The position numbers were made by a program, and so were the translations under genes. The notes beneath the pieces are model-generated. The model was not told the origin of the DNA. It searched no databases and saw nothing but the letters and a program-made list of their open reading frames with translations. From the NCBI GenBank assembly GCA_018653085.1, contig JABIAY010000016.1, positions 1 through 64,000 on the forward strand: a DNA stretch of 64,000 nucleotides, given 5' to 3'. The DNA is from Nitrospina sp. GTDB taxonomy: Bacteria > Nitrospinota > Nitrospinia > Nitrospinales > VA-1. Shown in pieces: positions 24,072 to 33,964 of this stretch (positions are counted from its first letter, which is position 1; every line of letters begins with the position of its first letter).

Positions 24072-26291
24072 CTAAAGAATTTTGAACATCAGGAAAGTCA
24101 TGTCATCAAACTGGGGGGCGTTGCGAGTGAAAGTCTGTATGGCATTCTCTACTTTTTCCAGAATCTCTTCCGGTGTTCCACTGGGTTCACTGATCATAGA
24201 TCGTAGTCTGGTCATACCAAAATGTTCTTTTTGATCGTTCATCGGTTCCACCACCCCATCAGAATACAGGAAAACCAAATCACCAGAAAAAAGCTGAACC
24301 TCCTCTTCTATATAGGAGACGTTTTCAGCAATTCCTAAAGGGATCCCGCCTGCTTTCCCTGCCTCCAGTATTTCGCTATCTCCCCTGCGGATCAGCATGG
24401 CATGGTGGCCCGCATTGCAGACCCTCACTTTTTTACTCTTAACATCAAGCAATAGAAAAACAGCCGTGGCAAACATTCCCTTGCGGGAACGTCTCGCGGC
24501 AATATCATTCACCTGACGAATCACATTCCCCGGTTGAGGGTCTTGCATAGCGACATAGCGAAAGTCACTCATCAGTCTTGCCATGTATAAAGCCGCTGAA
24601 ACCCCCTTGCCGGATACATCGCCAAGAACTATTCCCAGCCTGTCTTGTTCCAGCTCTATGAAATCGTAAAAATCTCCTCCCACAAATTTTGCCGGAACTG
24701 TTTTAGCGGCAAACTTAAAATCAGGAATATCAGGAGTCGCTTCCGGCAAAAACCCTTCCTGCACCAAGGTGGCCATTTTCACTTCACTTTCGATTTGATT
24801 TTTTTCGTCAGTGATTCTGCTCAGTTCCTCCTCAGCCTTGCGTCTCTCTGTTATATCTCTGCCATAAATATTGATATAGCCGGATTCGATAACGGGCATG
24901 AGCTCAAAGGTGAATTTTTTATTTTTGTGCTCCACCTCCATTTCCTGGTTTTCTCCCAGGTTTAGAGCGGTTTCAATCAGTTCATGAAAAATAACGGGCA
25001 GGACATTGCCTGTCTTGATGTCCCAACCTTCCAAAACGGTGGTGGCCGCTTTATTAGCGTATAGAACATTTCCAGTTACTCCGGCACGAATTACGGGATT
25101 GGGGTTTTCGCCGGGGAGCTTGGAAATATCCTTAATCTGTTGAATATATTTTTTGAGTGCCTGCTCCATAAAGCGAAACGAATTAGCAAGCCTGCCGACC
25201 TCGTCGGTAGAATTTATTTCCGGGATGGGGGTATCCATATTGCCCGTTGCCATTTCTTCAGCAGCCTTGGACAACACACCCAGAGGCCGGGTAATGGACT
25301 GGGCAATAAACCAGATGGCCAGTAGCAACAGGGCCAATCCGCCTGCGGCAAAAATGCGTAGCTCCATCTGCAGTTTGTTGAGACCCGCCAGCAGTTCTTT
25401 CTGCGGAAAAATAACTCCCAGTGACCATCCGTTGGAGGGTAGGGGTGCGTAAAACAGCCAGGCGTCCTCACCGGTAAAAAGATGTTTTTTGGAAATGAAA
25501 TTCGTCTCGCCGTTTACCATACTCTCTCCCAGCTTGTGAAGCTCTGGCTGGTTGAACTTATTGGCAAGGCTGAATATGGTCTCGTTCATGATCATATCTT
25601 GCCTGGGATGTGTGATAAGGGTTCCCTCTTTGGAAATGAGGAATGCGTAACCGGTTTCAGCGATTTTTATGGAAGAGACCATTTCCTGCAACCATGCCAG
25701 GGAAATATCCGCGGTTACAATTCCCATCAGTTGTTTTTTGCCTTTTATATCGCGATAAAAGGGAACCGAATAGGTAGCCATAATAATATTCCCGGCCCCT
25801 TCATCAAAATAGGGTTCGCTCCACATGGGTTTGTTTTTCTCTTTGGGAATTTTGTACCAGTCCCATGAAAAATACTTATACGACTCGCTACCAATATAGG
25901 TGAATTTTGTTTCACCTTTTTGCTTGTAAAAATAGGGCGCGAAATAGAGCGCATCGGGATCAAACATATAAGGTTCAAAGGCGATGGTTGCCCCATATAA
26001 TTCTGGATTATTCTCCACGGTCTGGCGGATGAGCAACAGCAGGTTCTCTTTCGTATGAGAAGGGCCTTCCAGGGAATAAGCCATTTGCTGGGGAATTTTT
26101 TCTACAGCTTTGATGATCGTTTCTATTTTGTTTAACGTGGAATATGACAGGTTCTCTGCCGAATTCCTCAGGTTGCCTTTAAATATGGAACGGGTTTTCT
26201 TGGCATTGTGGTTGCTGACTATCAGGAAAAATATGCCTGCGGTAACGAGAATCAAAGATATCAGTTTAAAAACAATGCCTCTGTTTTTCAT
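24072..26291 (-). CDS. dCache-HAMP-PAS sensor with SpoIIE/RsbU-type PP2C phosphatase
   Basis: 739 aa. TM1 (~8-28), a large extracytoplasmic dCache-type sensor (~30-305; YGATIAFEPYMFDPDALYFAPY, GYAFLISKEGTLITHPR, W…LGVIFPQKELL), TM2 (~310-332), HAMP (~333-385), a PAS-like segment (NPNPVIRAGVTGNVLYANKAA), coiled coil, then a phosphatase domain with FVGGDFYDFIELE, LGDVSGKGVSAALYMARL and LYSDGVVEPMN, which holds the metal-binding Asps. Such proteins dephosphorylate an anti-sigma-factor antagonist (STAS) in partner-switching signalling. No STAS protein or HATPase_c anti-sigma gene is near. It is the last gene of the minus-strand polysaccharide block, 53 bases after the O-antigen-ligase-like gene. 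Confidence 0.92.
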   Translation of the reverse strand: MKNRGIVFKLISLILVTAGIFFLIVSNHNAKKTRSIFKGNLRNSAENLSYSTLNKIETIIKAVEKIPQQMAYSLEGPSHTKENLLLLIRQTVENNPELYGATIAFEPYMFDPDALYFAPYFYKQKGETKFTYIGSESYKYFSWDWYKIPKEKNKPMWSEPYFDEGAGNIIMATYSVPFYRDIKGKKQLMGIVTADISLAWLQEMVSSIKIAETGYAFLISKEGTLITHPRQDMIMNETIFSLANKFNQPELHKLGESMVNGETNFISKKHLFTGEDAWLFYAPLPSNGWSLGVIFPQKELLAGLNKLQMELRIFAAGGLALLLLAIWFIAQSITRPLGVLSKAAEEMATGNMDTPIPEINSTDEVGRLANSFRFMEQALKKYIQQIKDISKLPGENPNPVIRAGVTGNVLYANKAATTVLEGWDIKTGNVLPVIFHELIETALNLGENQEMEVEHKNKKFTFELMPVIESGYINIYGRDITERRKAEEELSRITDEKNQIESEVKMATLVQEGFLPEATPDIPDFKFAAKTVPAKFVGGDFYDFIELEQDRLGIVLGDVSGKGVSAALYMARLMSDFRYVAMQDPQPGNVIRQVNDIAARRSRKGMFATAVFLLLDVKSKKVRVCNAGHHAMLIRRGDSEILEAGKAGGIPLGIAENVSYIEEEVQLFSGDLVFLYSDGVVEPMNDQKEHFGMTRLRSMISEPSGTPEEILEKVENAIQTFTRNAPQFDDMTFLMFKIL

Positions 26292-26344
26292 TTGCGCAAC
26301 CTTATTTGCTTTGGAAATAATAAAAGGTCTGATTGGTGATCTGC

Positions 26345-28069
26345 TTAAAAATCGTCAGTCCGCTCCGCGTTGTCCTTACTCTTCTCAAGGTTTTTGAGTC
26401 CGGTCAATGCCGCGTTTCGGGATCGTGGATCTTTTATGGATTTTTTATAATATTTTCGAGCTTCAGAAAAATTTCCCTGGAGGCTCTTGATTTCACCCAG
26501 CATCAAATAGGTTGCCATACCATACGGATTTCGACGGGCCACTTCATTAAAATCATTTTCCGCCTGACTGAGATTTTGGAGATCACCAGATTGACGAAAC
26601 GCTGCAAGATGGAGAGTGCCGGACAAATAATGCGGCCTTCCACATTGATGACACAACTTCTTAGCCCGTTCAATATTTGCGAACAACTCATCCACGGTCT
26701 GGCTCGATGAAATACCATGGGAAATAAGCCTATGGTAACTATAATATTGCCATATCGTGAAAGCCCCTAACACAATGATAATTGAGACTGCTTTGGGCCA
26801 GAACTCTTTTGCTCCAGACATGAGTGTCCATTTTTCCTGACCCTGGGTTTCCCGGTTTAGAACCTCCACGGAAATAACCAGGAACACAAATAAGTAAATA
26901 AAGTCTGAAATCAGCCAATTGTATTCGATGAGATTGTGAAGCAGAAATCCGGATAGAGAAAGCGCAATATAAAAATTTATCCCCGCCACATCAGGACTAC
27001 CCCTTTTGAATACCCTAACAAGGGTCGCACCCAAAGCAGTCAGGCAGGCCATCAGAAGCCCAAACCCAACCAGCCCTGTTTCGGTGGCAGTTTGTAGATA
27101 CATATTGTGGGCGTGAGGTGGGTTGTATTTCAGTCCCGTCTGTGAATACAATTCCACAAATGTCCACAGCCCGCTTCCCAACAACCAATGTTCCTTAAAT
27201 ATAGACCATGCACCGGTCCAATATATGAGCCGATTTTCCATATGCGCCCAGACCCAGGGGCGGCGGACCATAGAGCCTGACGTTGTTGCGGAACCAGGCT
27301 CCGAGCCGTGGCCGAGAAGACTTACCAGCCCTATATAAACCAACAACGCAAATATCAAACACCAGCCCAAAATCTTCAGGTCGCGATAATTTTTTTTCTT
27401 TAATAAATAAACAGCCATCCCCAGAACCATGAAGGCGGCCAGCAATTGTCCTCCAGGGGAACCGGAAAAACCTATAGCCGCCCAAACCATTGTCCAAATT
27501 CCGCCGAGTGTCATTCTCCAAATACTGGAACGACAGTGAGCCAGCAAATAAAATCCGATGGGAATATGGATCACGAGATAACCTGAAAAATAATTTGGGT
27601 TTGAAAAAAAGGAGGTGGATGTCGAGCCGAACTTGTTGGGCTGGTACAACAGGGATGGAACAAACTGTTGCAGAATTCCAAAACCAGCATGAATTCCTGC
27701 CAATATAAAAATAATTAAAAACGCTTTTCTCAGTGTTTCAATGTCTTTTAAAAAATAAACAAGAGCTATGGCTAACAATAGAGCATTGAAAACTTTCAAG
27801 GCCGGATACAAACTCAAATCGGCATTGAGGGAAAAATAAAAACTGGTTGCAGAAAAGAGCAAAAAAACAATCAGGGTGACCGACAGAATACCCACCCCAT
27901 GACCTGCCCGTTCTTCATCCTTTCGCAGGACAAAAGTCATGCCTAAAAATGCCAGGGATAGAAAAGCCAGCAAGGCGTTTGTATCGTGGATATTTTTGAG
28001 AAAATAAATATTCTCGCAACCCAGAAATACAATTACCACCAAATAAAAAAAAGGGAATATATTCAGCAT
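26345..28069 (-). CDS. O-antigen ligase-like (Wzy_C) membrane protein with C-terminal TPR
   Basis: 574 aa, about 11-12 membrane helices. The large periplasmic loop before ~330 carries the Wzy_C pattern: WTGAWSIFKEHWLLGSGLWTF then PPHAHNMYLQTATETGLVGF (about 315-335), containing the functional His. The C-terminal ~120 residues form TPR-like helices (CHQCGRPHYLSGTLHLAAF, MATYLMLGEIKSLQGNFSEA). The family includes WaaL lipid A ligase and the PilO/PglL protein O-oligosaccharyltransferases. These cannot be told apart by sequence alone. The position four genes downstream of pilA makes a protein-glycosylation role worth considering. Confidence 0.86.
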   Translation of the reverse strand: MLNIFPFFYLVVIVFLGCENIYFLKNIHDTNALLAFLSLAFLGMTFVLRKDEERAGHGVGILSVTLIVFLLFSATSFYFSLNADLSLYPALKVFNALLLAIALVYFLKDIETLRKAFLIIFILAGIHAGFGILQQFVPSLLYQPNKFGSTSTSFFSNPNYFSGYLVIHIPIGFYLLAHCRSSIWRMTLGGIWTMVWAAIGFSGSPGGQLLAAFMVLGMAVYLLKKKNYRDLKILGWCLIFALLVYIGLVSLLGHGSEPGSATTSGSMVRRPWVWAHMENRLIYWTGAWSIFKEHWLLGSGLWTFVELYSQTGLKYNPPHAHNMYLQTATETGLVGFGLLMACLTALGATLVRVFKRGSPDVAGINFYIALSLSGFLLHNLIEYNWLISDFIYLFVFLVISVEVLNRETQGQEKWTLMSGAKEFWPKAVSIIIVLGAFTIWQYYSYHRLISHGISSSQTVDELFANIERAKKLCHQCGRPHYLSGTLHLAAFRQSGDLQNLSQAENDFNEVARRNPYGMATYLMLGEIKSLQGNFSEARKYYKKSIKDPRSRNAALTGLKNLEKSKDNAERTDDF

Positions 28070-28090
28070 AGTAAATGGATAGTAGTGCGG

Positions 28091-29707
28091 CTAATTCAAA
28101 TTTTTATATTGGTAAATTTCAATATTGCTTTTGCCGTCAGGTTTCGACAATTGCCATACCCTTTTCCATCCCGGGTTATTTTCCAAAACCTCTTTTTTGT
28201 AATCGGTGGCCTCTAAAGGCATTATAAAAAATACATTCTTAAGATCTGCTGTATTCCCTGTTCCCGGTTTTATCGATTGGTATTTGGAAGGAAAAACAGG
28301 AAACGTTTCACCTTGCGGAAATAGTTTTTTCTCTCCAGGCCACCAAAGAGCTGGAATAGTATTAATTTTCGGTTGTCCCCAAAGATAAACCATTATGCCG
28401 TCCTGAGGGTTTCCCTGACTCCAGGAAGTCAGTACATATATGGGCTCTGCCTTGCTTTTTGTGATCAAAAACTCTGCGGCCTCTTTTACTCCATGACCTG
28501 AACTTTGACTTGTTAAGTATTGATAGCGGTCAATTTTCGGGAAAAAAGCCTTGAATGGGTCCTTACTTAAATTTTTTGAAAAAACTATTCCCTCAGAAAC
28601 CATAAAAATCAGAAGAACAGCAAGGAGAATGTTGGCCCAGGTCGAATGCAATACGTTCAGTCTTCTGGATACATAGTTCGCAAGCTGAACAAGGGCCCAC
28701 CCCGATAAAATAATAAGAGGGGGGATCACTATCAAATAATATCTGGAAAAAATACGATCTCCTATCAGCACAATAATAGACGCCGGAATCACAAACAATA
28801 GTAAAAGAGTAATTCCTGTTTTATTTTTCTGCAGCAATGCGTAAAAAATTCCAAACGCTATAACCAGAAATAACGGGAAGGTTAGATAAATCATAAAATA
28901 AACGTAAATAGTCCAGATATTTCTCCCCCAAATATCAATCGGGAAGCCCACTAAAGTTTCAATAGGGATATAGAAATTAGTTGATGAAAAAATCGGGTGT
29001 CGATTATTAAAACCAATAACCTGATCCGTTAAAAAATAAGGTAGATTTATCAGCAGAACCAAAAAAATGGTCCCGCTTAAAAATTTTAGAAAGTTTATTT
29101 TGGTATAAGTTTTCGCTAAGAGAAAAATAACGAAGGGTGCCGGGAAAAACATTAATGCGGTAGATTTTGTTAAAAACGCCAAACCCAAAAGGGTTCCCAA
29201 TAGCACAAAGCTCCTTATTTTCAATTCATTTTCTTTGGTAATCCTGAAAGAAACCCAAACAGTCCAAATTCCAAATGCGTTAACCAGGCTTTCCATCAAG
29301 GCCAAACGCTCAAAAAAAATGAAGTAGGGGCAAAATAAATAAATAATTGCTGAAACTTTACCTACCCGATCCGAGAAAAGCTCCCGGCCCAGCCAATAAA
29401 TCCCAAGCGTTGAAGCCGCTCCTGCCGCTACCGATACCAACCTTCCTGCCAGAAGGGGATCGGGAAAAAAATTCTGATAGGTCGCTACAATCCATATAAA
29501 TAAAGGTTTGAATGCATTTACCTTGGTTAAAAAAAGGTTCTCCCAGTTGCTGTCGATTATTTGTGCGATATGAATATACATCGCTTCGTCCGTAAATATC
29601 GGCAACAAGGTCAATCCGGTTAAACGTGTCGCGAAGTATAGGCCCATCAATCCTGCCAGAAATATAAATTCTGCAGCAGGCAATTTATGTTTATCCCGTG
29701 TTTGCAT
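28091..29707 (-). CDS. GT39/ArnT-like membrane glycosyltransferase
   Basis: 538 aa, about 11-12 membrane helices. The first periplasmic loop has FTDEAMYIHIAQIID (Asp40-Glu41, the usual acidic pair of PMT/ArnT enzymes). AGRLVSVAAGAASTLGIYWLGRELF and GLAFLTKSTALMFFPAP are also family-typical. A soluble C-terminal domain starts near 390. It would transfer a sugar from a polyprenyl-phosphate donor on the periplasmic side. It sits 21 bases upstream of the O-antigen-ligase-like gene on the minus strand. Acceptor unknown. Confidence 0.88.
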   Translation of the reverse strand: MQTRDKHKLPAAEFIFLAGLMGLYFATRLTGLTLLPIFTDEAMYIHIAQIIDSNWENLFLTKVNAFKPLFIWIVATYQNFFPDPLLAGRLVSVAAGAASTLGIYWLGRELFSDRVGKVSAIIYLFCPYFIFFERLALMESLVNAFGIWTVWVSFRITKENELKIRSFVLLGTLLGLAFLTKSTALMFFPAPFVIFLLAKTYTKINFLKFLSGTIFLVLLINLPYFLTDQVIGFNNRHPIFSSTNFYIPIETLVGFPIDIWGRNIWTIYVYFMIYLTFPLFLVIAFGIFYALLQKNKTGITLLLLFVIPASIIVLIGDRIFSRYYLIVIPPLIILSGWALVQLANYVSRRLNVLHSTWANILLAVLLIFMVSEGIVFSKNLSKDPFKAFFPKIDRYQYLTSQSSGHGVKEAAEFLITKSKAEPIYVLTSWSQGNPQDGIMVYLWGQPKINTIPALWWPGEKKLFPQGETFPVFPSKYQSIKPGTGNTADLKNVFFIMPLEATDYKKEVLENNPGWKRVWQLSKPDGKSNIEIYQYKNLN

Positions 29708-29782
29708 AGGAGGAGCCAGAAGCTATCACTTTAAGTGATGAAAAATACTGCCGACATGAGCCGATCTCGCTAAACGTTCAGA

Positions 29783-31471
29783 TCAGTCTTTATTTCTATT
29801 TGTATACAGCTTGACCTGTTCCCGTGCGATGTCTGCCCAATGGGGTTCCCGCTTTTTCCGAAACAGGCGTTCGGAAAATTCCATATGCGAAAGGGCTTTC
29901 TGCCAGTTTTCAGAATCTGCATAGAGGGTTGCCAAATCAAAATGAGTTCCCGCATCCCCGGGTATGAGATCAACAAGCTTTTCATAAACCAGAATAGCCT
30001 TTCTCGCCTTCCTAGTCTTCCATAAAGCCAGCGCCTGAGCTCTTAATACTGGACGGTTATCAGGATTGTTTTTTATTAAATCGTTCAGGGGTTCAATAGC
30101 CTGTGAATAACGTTTATTAGCAATCAGATTCAATCCGATTTTTAAATTTAGCTCATCAGCGTAGGATTGCCTGACTCCACGGGTGAATTCAGGAATATTA
30201 AAAAGCAGGATTAAAAATGAACACACGAGAAACATTTGCGCGGACTTTATCCATTGACTTTGCTTCAGCCTGAAAAAAAATGTATCAAGCGTGAAGCCTG
30301 CAAAAATTGCATAGTAGGGGACCATGGGAATTCTAAACCGGGCGAGTATATAAAAAAGTATAATAGCAACGGTGATTCCTCCCATAAACCCGTAGAGTAG
30401 TTTGATATTTTTTCCTTTACCCACTTGAAATAAAAGTCCCGTGAGAGCCAGGGAGGAGATAAGAGAAAAGTTTGAAAGGGGTGTATTTAATAGAGGGGAA
30501 AATTTTTTGAATAATAAAAAATCATAATTGTTATACGGCTCCAGACTGGAAAACATATAAAATAATTTGCGGACGTACAAGCCCAGCATCTGCAACGGCT
30601 GTCCGGCAAGGCGATCCCAGAAAACCGCCAGCATTTCACCGTAACCCATACTCAGGGCGCCGGGATATTCATGCTCCTTGCTTAACCCAATCCCCAGATA
30701 GTCCGGGTGATTTCCAATTAACAATGCGGCAGGACCGGAGGCATCAAACAATACAAATTTTCCATGGACCAACCAGCCTCTGTAAAGAAGTGGGATGAAG
30801 AAAATGAGCGCCACTCCCGCTATCTGTAAAAAGAGCTTAAGATTTTTGCGGTCAAAAGGAGCGAGGTATAAAAGAGGCAATAATAGAAAAATAAGGGCTA
30901 CATTAGGACGACATTGGATAAACAAAGAAATCGAAATCCCAGCCGCCAATATTAACAGGTTCCTGGGGTTTTTTAGAACCTGGATAACAAGATAAAGGGA
31001 CAGGATTCCTAAAAAAGTTAGAAGGGAAGCGCGAAGCATCACTCCTTCATACATCAGAGCGGGGCCGTAGAAATTATATAAAATTGCACCAAAAATCGCC
31101 GCGCGATGATTGAACAATTCCAGGGCGACCCGATAAACCAGCAACACGGTAAAAATACCCATCGTAAACTGAAAAAACCAGAATGCGATCAGGTCCTGTC
31201 CTGTAATTTTAAAAAAGAGACCGACAAAATAAGTATAAAGAGGGGAAAATCGGTTTGACGGGGATAGGGCTAGAAGGTCTCCTGCGGCAAAATTGTGGGC
31301 TCCTAAATAATAATCATACGAATCCGTATGCATGTAAACATACATAAAAAAGGGATTGTATTGATAATCTGTTAAATAGTAAGCGCGTGTCAAGGCCGCC
31401 ATGACAAAAATGAGGAAAAACCAGAGCGGTTTATTGTGGGTCTTTTCTGTCAAGGGGCTGGCAATTTGCAT
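29783..31471 (-). CDS. GT39-like membrane glycosyltransferase with C-terminal TPR
   Basis: 562 aa. A GT-C-type membrane region has its first loop YMHTDSYDYYLGAHNFAAGD (Asp50, Asp53), then RFSPLYTYFVGLFFKITG and FGAILYNFYGPALMYEGVML. From ~435 the protein changes to TPR-like helices (IGLNLIANKRYSQAIEPLN, HFDLATLYADSENWQKALSHM). The membrane-plus-TPR layout echoes the three TMTC-like proteins at 10.4-16.3 kb and the O-antigen-ligase-like neighbour. It is 51 bases after the YfhO-like gene and 75 bases before the next. Confidence 0.86.
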   Translation of the reverse strand: MQIASPLTEKTHNKPLWFFLIFVMAALTRAYYLTDYQYNPFFMYVYMHTDSYDYYLGAHNFAAGDLLALSPSNRFSPLYTYFVGLFFKITGQDLIAFWFFQFTMGIFTVLLVYRVALELFNHRAAIFGAILYNFYGPALMYEGVMLRASLLTFLGILSLYLVIQVLKNPRNLLILAAGISISLFIQCRPNVALIFLLLPLLYLAPFDRKNLKLFLQIAGVALIFFIPLLYRGWLVHGKFVLFDASGPAALLIGNHPDYLGIGLSKEHEYPGALSMGYGEMLAVFWDRLAGQPLQMLGLYVRKLFYMFSSLEPYNNYDFLLFKKFSPLLNTPLSNFSLISSLALTGLLFQVGKGKNIKLLYGFMGGITVAIILFYILARFRIPMVPYYAIFAGFTLDTFFFRLKQSQWIKSAQMFLVCSFLILLFNIPEFTRGVRQSYADELNLKIGLNLIANKRYSQAIEPLNDLIKNNPDNRPVLRAQALALWKTRKARKAILVYEKLVDLIPGDAGTHFDLATLYADSENWQKALSHMEFSERLFRKKREPHWADIAREQVKLYTNRNKD

Positions 31472-31522
31472 TAATCGTTGTGGATATTTGAGGGAACAAT
31501 AAATTTAAAGGGAACTAAGGAT

Positions 31523-33922
31523 TCAGACATTTTCCTCGATTTTATATTTAAACAGAGTGACCCCGCAGATCAGTATTGTTAAGAGGGTGATTGCCAGGCC
31601 CAACTTGAAAGAGAGCGGGTCATATTCAAAGCGTACCCGATGCTCGCCCTGCTCGATAACAACGGCGCGAAATACATAATTCGCGCGAAGAATTTCTACC
31701 TCTTCGCCGTCCACATAAGCTTTCCACCCAGGATAATAACTATCGCTTAAAAATAATAGGCTGCGTTCCCGGGAATTAACTGAGAGTTCTACGGTATTGC
31801 TTTCATAAGAATCCACCCTGACCGGTTCTAATTTTTCAGGGGCCTTCTTCTCATCGCAAGGAAAACCTTTCGGTTCCGCATCGAGCAATACTAGTTGTTC
31901 CGGATTAAAGCTTTTGCTCTCAAGGGTTTTTTTATATTCGTCATCGGAGCTCGCAACCTTACACCGGGAAACCAAAAAGGCGTGCGGAAGCATTTTTTTA
32001 TTTTCGTAAATTTTGGTGACGTCGGATTCCTCAAACTCCGCTCTTTCTTGCGGGTCTTGCGGGATGGGTTCGTAGGAGTAGACCAACTCAAAGTCAGGTG
32101 AGGTGATGGGTGGCAGGGACACCACATATTTAACATTCATCATATTTAACAGGTTGGTGCTGTCTATCGCCGGAGCACTTGTAATCAGATCCACCACCTT
32201 TCTCCAGCGTTCTTGTCTGGTGACAGCCACTCCATTCACATCAAGAATGCGTTGATTGCCAAGAAGCCCGGTGAATAATTTTTCTTTACGGATATCCAGT
32301 CCTTTCCAGTTTTCTTTAATTTCATTTTCCGTCTTCCGGGTTTTCGGGGTCACAAAAATTCTAAGCAGTTCAGGGTCAGACAGAATGAACTTTGGGTTTT
32401 CACCTGTCTTTTGAATTTTTGTGAATTCCTCTCTTTGATAAAAATTGAAATGGGCAAAAAACAGATCCAAGGCAAATATGGTTATTACCCCCACCAGAAT
32501 AACTGGCCTTTTGAATTTGGGTTGTGAATACAAGAATAAACCCAGGCAGAACAAACTGGAAAAAACGAGGAATCGTTTAAAATTAAAAAGGTTGAGTTCG
32601 ATTTCGTTGTAGGCGGGGTGGTCCCACCCTGAAGCTTTTAAAGAAGCAACAATGGGTTCATTGAAAATACTAAAAGCTCCAAACACAAGCATGAAGAAAA
32701 ACCCCAGGGTCAATATATATTGCGCCCATCTTTGGCTTTCAGGGCTCCTCTCTGCCAACGTCTTTTTAAAATAATCGTAGCCCAATCCCGCCGCCACGGA
32801 CAGGACCAAAACCGCAAGAAAAATAAATTTCACCGGGAAACGCAGTTTGTTGAAAAGCGGGAGGTAATCATAAAGAACGGGATAAAAAAATGTGTTGTTT
32901 CCCATCGCCAGTACCAGGGAAATTAAAAATAAAAGCAGAAATCCCTGTGCCCGCCTATCCCATTTTCTTAGAAAGAATACCGCCAGAATAAAGGGTATCC
33001 CTCCCATATATATTGTTTTCAACCAGTTCTGGAAGAGCCAGTATTTTTTTATGTCTGTCGCCAGGCCATACATGTCCGGCACGAAAAACTCAACCAGGTC
33101 GTAAAGATGCAAAGACCAGGTTGCCGCTTCTTTATAAGGAAGCCCGCCAGACCGAATGGAAAGTTGGGAAAGCTCAAGAAAGGGAATCAGCTGGACCGAT
33201 GACAAACCGAAAAATACTGCGCAGAAAATCGCAAAAAAAACCAACCGGCGGCGAATTTTTATAAAGTTATCGAGTCCCAGCACCAGTTCCGGGAACAAGG
33301 TCAGAAAAAATGCCACTCCAAAAGTCAGATAGCATACTTCTACCCCTCCACCCAAAAACATTATCGTACCTATGACCCCGGATAAGAGCGCATGATCGAG
33401 ACGGTTGTTTTTTATCGATGAAAAATAGCAGAGAAAAAATAGCGGGACCCAGGTGACCGACAGCAAAGTGCTCAACAAGCTATGCACCGAGATCAGATAG
33501 CCCGAAAGCATAAATCCGATAGCTGATATGATGGCCGCACCCTGACTTGCGCGCATTGCACGCACCAGCAAATAGGTAAAAATACCTGCCAGAGCAAAGT
33601 GGAGCTCTATGTTTAAATTGAAGGCCCAGTTAAAGGGTAGAAATAAATGAAGAACGCTTGTGGGGTAGAGCACCCCCGGTTGCAGGGTGGCAAAGAGAGG
33701 ATGGCCGTTATGATAATAGGGATTCCATAAAGGGAAAATGAAGTTCTTGACTTCTTCTATCCAGAACTGCCGTGGAGGGATAAAAAAAACCAGGAGGTCC
33801 CGTTCGATGAACAGAGACCCCCTGATATCGCCGAAATAACAAACCGCAAGAACCGTCAGGAACCCTATCGGCCAAACCCGCCGAAGAAAGATAATGATCT
33901 CCCTCCTTGAAAAAGTGGTCAC
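31523..33922 (-). CDS. YfhO-family polytopic membrane protein
   Basis: 799 aa, around 13-14 membrane helices and a large C-terminal extracytoplasmic domain with the typical YfhO ending (LLFLSDSYYPGWKAYVDGEE, GEHRVRFEYDPLSFKLG) plus one last helix. YfhO proteins resemble GT-C glycosyltransferases and in Gram-positives modify lipoteichoic acid. The start is GTG; AGGTGA lies ten bases before it. The upstream sequence has a 12-bp direct repeat GGTCACCTAAAA (33918-33946), part of which makes the start region. The pilA stop lies 42 bases upstream, so transcription from the pilA promoter could run into this gene. Confidence 0.88.
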   Translation of the reverse strand: MTTFSRREIIIFLRRVWPIGFLTVLAVCYFGDIRGSLFIERDLLVFFIPPRQFWIEEVKNFIFPLWNPYYHNGHPLFATLQPGVLYPTSVLHLFLPFNWAFNLNIELHFALAGIFTYLLVRAMRASQGAAIISAIGFMLSGYLISVHSLLSTLLSVTWVPLFFLCYFSSIKNNRLDHALLSGVIGTIMFLGGGVEVCYLTFGVAFFLTLFPELVLGLDNFIKIRRRLVFFAIFCAVFFGLSSVQLIPFLELSQLSIRSGGLPYKEAATWSLHLYDLVEFFVPDMYGLATDIKKYWLFQNWLKTIYMGGIPFILAVFFLRKWDRRAQGFLLLFLISLVLAMGNNTFFYPVLYDYLPLFNKLRFPVKFIFLAVLVLSVAAGLGYDYFKKTLAERSPESQRWAQYILTLGFFFMLVFGAFSIFNEPIVASLKASGWDHPAYNEIELNLFNFKRFLVFSSLFCLGLFLYSQPKFKRPVILVGVITIFALDLFFAHFNFYQREEFTKIQKTGENPKFILSDPELLRIFVTPKTRKTENEIKENWKGLDIRKEKLFTGLLGNQRILDVNGVAVTRQERWRKVVDLITSAPAIDSTNLLNMMNVKYVVSLPPITSPDFELVYSYEPIPQDPQERAEFEESDVTKIYENKKMLPHAFLVSRCKVASSDDEYKKTLESKSFNPEQLVLLDAEPKGFPCDEKKAPEKLEPVRVDSYESNTVELSVNSRERSLLFLSDSYYPGWKAYVDGEEVEILRANYVFRAVVIEQGEHRVRFEYDPLSFKLGLAITLLTILICGVTLFKYKIEENV

Positions 33923-33964
33923 CTAAAAGCGGTCACCTAAAAACAACCAACAAATCAGACAACC

